Below are positions 61,020-64,000 of a DNA stretch of 64,000 bases, in pieces. Positions within the stretch are counted from its first letter, which is position 1; each line of letters starts with the position of its first letter. The stretch lies in contig NZ_JBMFWB010000002.1 of NCBI RefSeq assembly GCF_049965695.1, positions 55,147 to 119,146 of the forward strand, given 5' to 3'. The translations under genes and the position numbers were made by a program. The notes beneath the pieces are model-generated. The model did no database searches. It was not told the origin of the DNA and worked only from the letters and a program-made list of their open reading frames with translations. This stretch comes from Athalassotoga sp049965695. Lineage in GTDB: Bacteria > Thermotogota > Thermotogae > Mesoaciditogales > Mesoaciditogaceae.

Positions 61020-62411
61020 GTGGAAAAGAAACCTAAAATTGGACTGATTGGAATCATGCAGGAACTTTACGATGATATGCTTCCTGGTATCACCGAAAGG
61101 CAGACGAATTACGCGAAAGAAGTGGCAAAGCAATTAAGCAATGTTGCGGATGTCGTATTTACGGTGCCTGCTCGCGTAAGAGATGATATAGAAAAGCAGG
61201 TAAAAACATTCAACGATTCAGATGTCGACGGAATTATGATCGCCATGCTCACGTACAGCCCCGGAATGAGGCTTGTAAGGGCTTTTGGGGAAAATCATCT
61301 TCCGGTTTTACTTGCGAACATTCAGCCGGAACCAACTGTAGCAGATAAATGGGACATGGGAGATCTTACCTACAATCAGGGAGTTCACGGTGCTCAAGAC
61401 AATGCAAATGCTTTGCTCAGAACAGGAGTTAATTTCACTGTCTTGACAGACGACTGGAAATCCGAAACATTTAAATCAGCATTTTTAGATTGGGCAAAGG
61501 CTGCGCAGACCGTTACGAAATTAAGAAAAATGAAAGTTGCCGTTTTCGGTCAGATGCCGGGGATGGGAGACATAACGACCGATTCGTCTGCTTTTATGAG
61601 AAAAATTGGGCCCCAGATAATTCACGAAAGCATGGGATCGATATATTCTATTTTTGAAAAAGTAAGCGAAAAAGAGATCGATGATCTCATCGAAAAGCAG
61701 AAGAAGCATTTCCAGATAGATCCAAAACTCAAAAAAGAAGATCACAAATACGCAGTAAGATTTGAAATCGCGATAAAGAAATTTCTCGAGACCAACGGAT
61801 ATGAAGCCTTCAGCATCTACTTTCAGGCCGTGGCAAATGATGGAAGGTTCAGGCAATTGCCGATGATGGCCGCATCCGATTTGCTGGCTGAAGGGTATGG
61901 TTACGGTGCAGAGGGAGACGCATGCGCGGCGACGCTCGTTGCGGCAGGCCATACGTTGATCGGAGATGCCCATTTCACAGAAATGTACGCAATGGATTTC
62001 AAAAGAAATTCCATCCTCATGAGCCATATGGGAGAGGGTAACTGGAAGGTTGCAAGAAAGGATAGACCGGTAAAACTCATCGACAGGCCTCTTGGCATAG
62101 GCGGACTTGAAAATCCCCCAACCGTTTTGTTCAGTGCCCAGCCCGGATCCGGAACTATTGCATCTTTGGTCGCAATTGAAGGAGAAAAATTCAGACTCGT
62201 CGTGTCAAAAGGCGATGTGTTAGATACCGAAGAGATGCCGCATGTCGAGATGCCATATTTCCATTTCAAACCGGAAACAGGCGTAAGAAATGCCTTAAAC
62301 GGCTGGCTTAAAAACGGTGGAACGCATCACGAATGTTTTAACCTCGGTGATCAGACAAAAAGATGGAATTTGCTTTGCGAAATGCTCGGGATTGAATATG
62401 CGGAGGTTTAA
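61020..62411 (+). CDS. L-arabinose/L-fucose isomerase-family protein
   Basis: Ketol isomerase-like protein (463 aa). KIGLIGIMQELYDDMLPG at the start, PVLLANIQPEP, GVHGAQDNANALLRTG and VAVFGQMPGMGDI follow the arabinose/fucose isomerase fold, and the late EGDACAATLVAAGHTLIGDAHFTEMYAMD and MSHMGEGNWKVARKD segments include the Mn-binding Glu and His residues. The length is slightly below classic AraA (about 500). L-arabinose isomerase is favoured by the GH51 gene downstream. GTG 61020 with GGAG eight bases upstream. Confidence 0.85.
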   Translation: MEKKPKIGLIGIMQELYDDMLPGITERQTNYAKEVAKQLSNVADVVFTVPARVRDDIEKQVKTFNDSDVDGIMIAMLTYSPGMRLVRAFGENHLPVLLANIQPEPTVADKWDMGDLTYNQGVHGAQDNANALLRTGVNFTVLTDDWKSETFKSAFLDWAKAAQTVTKLRKMKVAVFGQMPGMGDITTDSSAFMRKIGPQIIHESMGSIYSIFEKVSEKEIDDLIEKQKKHFQIDPKLKKEDHKYAVRFEIAIKKFLETNGYEAFSIYFQAVANDGRFRQLPMMAASDLLAEGYGYGAEGDACAATLVAAGHTLIGDAHFTEMYAMDFKRNSILMSHMGEGNWKVARKDRPVKLIDRPLGIGGLENPPTVLFSAQPGSGTIASLVAIEGEKFRLVVSKGDVLDTEEMPHVEMPYFHFKPETGVRNALNGWLKNGGTHHECFNLGDQTKRWNLLCEMLGIEYAEV

Positions 62412-62413
62412 TT

Positions 62414-63955
62414 TTGAAAAAAGAAAATGTTGAGTTTAAAAGATCAAAACTCATCTTAGACAAAGATTACCGGATAGGAAAGGTAGACAAGCGCCTCTTT
62501 GGATCATTTATAGAGCATCTCGGTCGCGCAGTCTATGAAGGCATATATGAACCTGATCATCCTTTGGCAGACAAGGATGGCTTCAGAAAAGATGTCATAG
62601 AACTTGTCAAAGAATTGAACGTGCCAATCGTAAGATATCCCGGAGGAAATTTCGTCTCGGGATATAACTGGGAGGATGGAATAGGGCCACGAGAGAAAAG
62701 GCCGAAAAGGCTTGACCTCGCATGGCATTCGACTGAGACAAATCAAGTCGGCATAAATGAGTTTGTCGAATGGACAAAAAAGGTGAATTCCTCAGTTATG
62801 TTATCCATAAATCTTGGAACACGTGGCATAGATGACGCAAGAAATATAGTTGAATACTGCAATCATCCGTCAGGCAGTTACTGGAGCGATTTAAGAAGAT
62901 CGCACGGATATAAAAAACCTCATGACATAAAAGTATGGTGTCTTGGCAATGAGATGGACGGACCATGGCAAATAGGTCATAAGACTGCTTACGAATATGG
63001 TCGAATTGCAAATGAAGCGGCCAAGGTCATGAAGTGGGTTGATCCGTCGATAGAAGTTGTTGCTGCGGGAAGTTCGGGATGGCATATACCGACATTCGGC
63101 GAATGGGAATCGACGGTGCTCGATCTTGCCTATGAAAACATCGATTACGTGTCATTACACGCTTATTACGGCAATCAGGAAAACGATACGCCTAATTTCG
63201 TCGCAAAATCTTTGGATATGGAAAATTTCATAAGATCAGTCGTATCGACATGCGATTACGTGAAAAGTAAAAAACACAGTTCAAAAACAATAAATCTTTC
63301 TTTTGATGAATGGAATGTCTGGTTCCACTCTCATGAAGAAGACAAAAAGGTCGAACCTTGGTCTGTTGCACCTCATCTGCTCGAAGATATATACGACTTT
63401 GAAGACGCGCTTCTTGTAGGATCTATGCTCATAACCTTGTTGCGCCATGCCGACAGGATCAAAATAGCCGCTCTTGCCCAGCTTGTCAATGTCATAGCCC
63501 CGATAATGACGGTAAAGGGCGGAAAATCATGGAAACAGACGATATTTTATCCGTTCAAACATGCGTCGAATTACGGAAGAGGGACTGTACTTAACGCGAT
63601 CGTCGACTCTCCGAAGTACGATTCGAAGGATTTCTCAGATGTTCCGGTACTCGATTCAACTGCCGTTTTTGAAGAAGAAAGCGGAAATATAGTAATCTTT
63701 GCCGTTAACAGAGACCAAAAAAATGATCTTTTGCTTGAAGGAGATCTTCGCGGATTTGATGGCAAATACAAAATTGCAGAACACATAATCATGCAAAATG
63801 ACGATCCGAAGGCATCGAACACTGAAAATAACCCTGACAACGTTGTTCCGCAAACCAAAAAAATTAAAGACATGATCGTAAAAGACGGAAAGTTTTCTCT
63901 GCTGATACCTAAATTTTCCTGGAGTGTGATAAAACTCGAAAGAATATTTGAATGA
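62414..63955 (+). CDS. abfA: Alpha-L-arabinofuranosidase, GH51
   Basis: Intracellular glycoside hydrolase family 51 (513 aa) that removes arabinofuranose from hemicellulose oligomers. VDKRLFGSFIEHLGRAVYEGIYEP at the start, RYPGGNFVSGYNWEDGIGP, acid/base Glu in VWCLGNEMDGPWQIGHK near residue 175, and nucleophile Glu in LSFDEWNVWFHS near 299. No signal peptide. TTG start behind GGAGG, two bases after the isomerase stop. It supplies arabinose to the isomerase. Confidence 0.96.
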   Translation: MKKENVEFKRSKLILDKDYRIGKVDKRLFGSFIEHLGRAVYEGIYEPDHPLADKDGFRKDVIELVKELNVPIVRYPGGNFVSGYNWEDGIGPREKRPKRLDLAWHSTETNQVGINEFVEWTKKVNSSVMLSINLGTRGIDDARNIVEYCNHPSGSYWSDLRRSHGYKKPHDIKVWCLGNEMDGPWQIGHKTAYEYGRIANEAAKVMKWVDPSIEVVAAGSSGWHIPTFGEWESTVLDLAYENIDYVSLHAYYGNQENDTPNFVAKSLDMENFIRSVVSTCDYVKSKKHSSKTINLSFDEWNVWFHSHEEDKKVEPWSVAPHLLEDIYDFEDALLVGSMLITLLRHADRIKIAALAQLVNVIAPIMTVKGGKSWKQTIFYPFKHASNYGRGTVLNAIVDSPKYDSKDFSDVPVLDSTAVFEEESGNIVIFAVNRDQKNDLLLEGDLRGFDGKYKIAEHIIMQNDDPKASNTENNPDNVVPQTKKIKDMIVKDGKFSLLIPKFSWSVIKLERIFE

Positions 63956-64000
63956 TTTATTGCCGGTAGCGTCTGATCATTTTATGAAACGATCCTCCCT

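Overview
The window looks like part of a bacterial chromosome from the Thermotogota (Thermotogae) or a close relative. Supporting features are a diphosphate-type phosphofructokinase, a GH57 branching enzyme next to a DUF4912 protein, a YqeK/LytR_C gene pair, Shine-Dalgarno sites of the AGGTGAT type, and many TTG and GTG starts. Base composition is moderately AT-rich. A single-chain pyruvate:ferredoxin oxidoreductase and a possibly archaeal-like amino-acid permease might point to a Mesoaciditoga/Athalassotoga-type lineage. That placement is inference. I saw no rRNA, tRNA, CRISPR array, transposase or prophage.

Layout. 1-7988 (+): a tight housekeeping run, atpD (5' cut by the window), atpC, PPi-phosphofructokinase, AMMECR1, a conserved unknown, minD, minE, yjbQ, a probable beta-barrel protein, obg and nadD. 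8028-10180 (-): an M55 D-aminopeptidase and mnmA, separated by a repeat element. 10336-14761 (+): rpoN, thiamine pyrophosphokinase, DUF4912 protein, GH57 branching enzyme. 14802-20211 (+): single-chain PFOR, rubrerythrin-like protein, terminator, B12-binding mutase subunit, meaB. 20214-28011 (-): Ca2+/cation exchanger, a 0.9-kb repeat-filled gap, a caspase-fold lipoprotein, an APC permease with a structured leader, a TPR protein and a DUF4910/M28 peptidase. 28238-30078 (+): two glycosyltransferases, the first with an apparent frameshift at a T8 tract. 30388-32301 (-): S9 peptidase. 32462-35257: consensus promoter and rpmH-rnpA-yidD-yidC-khpB. 35271-41568 (+): ftcD, hutI, rlmH, a CNNM/CBS protein, cdd and a secreted GH13 amylase. 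41642-44470 (+): DUF4139 protein, YqeK-like HD protein, LytR_C protein. 44547-47535 (+): promoter, cobalamin riboswitch, terminator and btuFCD. 47494-48135 (-): PAP2 protein. 48595-54378 (+): lysA, ptb, carbamate kinase, a degenerate NtrC-like regulator and a TPR protein. 54375-59748 (-): a lone MFS transporter, then a MarR, metallo-hydrolase and twin DHA2-transporter cluster. 60011-63955 (+): an arabinose cluster (LacI, arabinose isomerase, GH51) with a palindromic operator.

How the parts connect. The B12 importer under its riboswitch would supply cofactor for the mutase subunit and MeaB chaperone, although the mutase catalytic chain is not here. Extracellular starch degradation (GH13), intracellular glucan branching (GH57), PPi-phosphofructokinase and PFOR describe a sugar-fermenting anaerobe. 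The MarR cluster looks like an inducible efflux/detoxification unit, and LacI-araA-abfA a hemicellulose arabinose unit.

The most unusual signals are intergenic. A family of dispersed elements shares end motifs (TATAC...AAAATTCAAATTCCG and CTTTAAA...AGTATAT) and a GC-rich core, and is often filled with degenerate tandem heptamers. One copy supplies the stop codon of mnmA. Other leads are the permease leader (possible riboswitch), an NtrC-family protein that has lost Walker A and GAFTGA, and the T8 slippage site in the glycosyltransferase.
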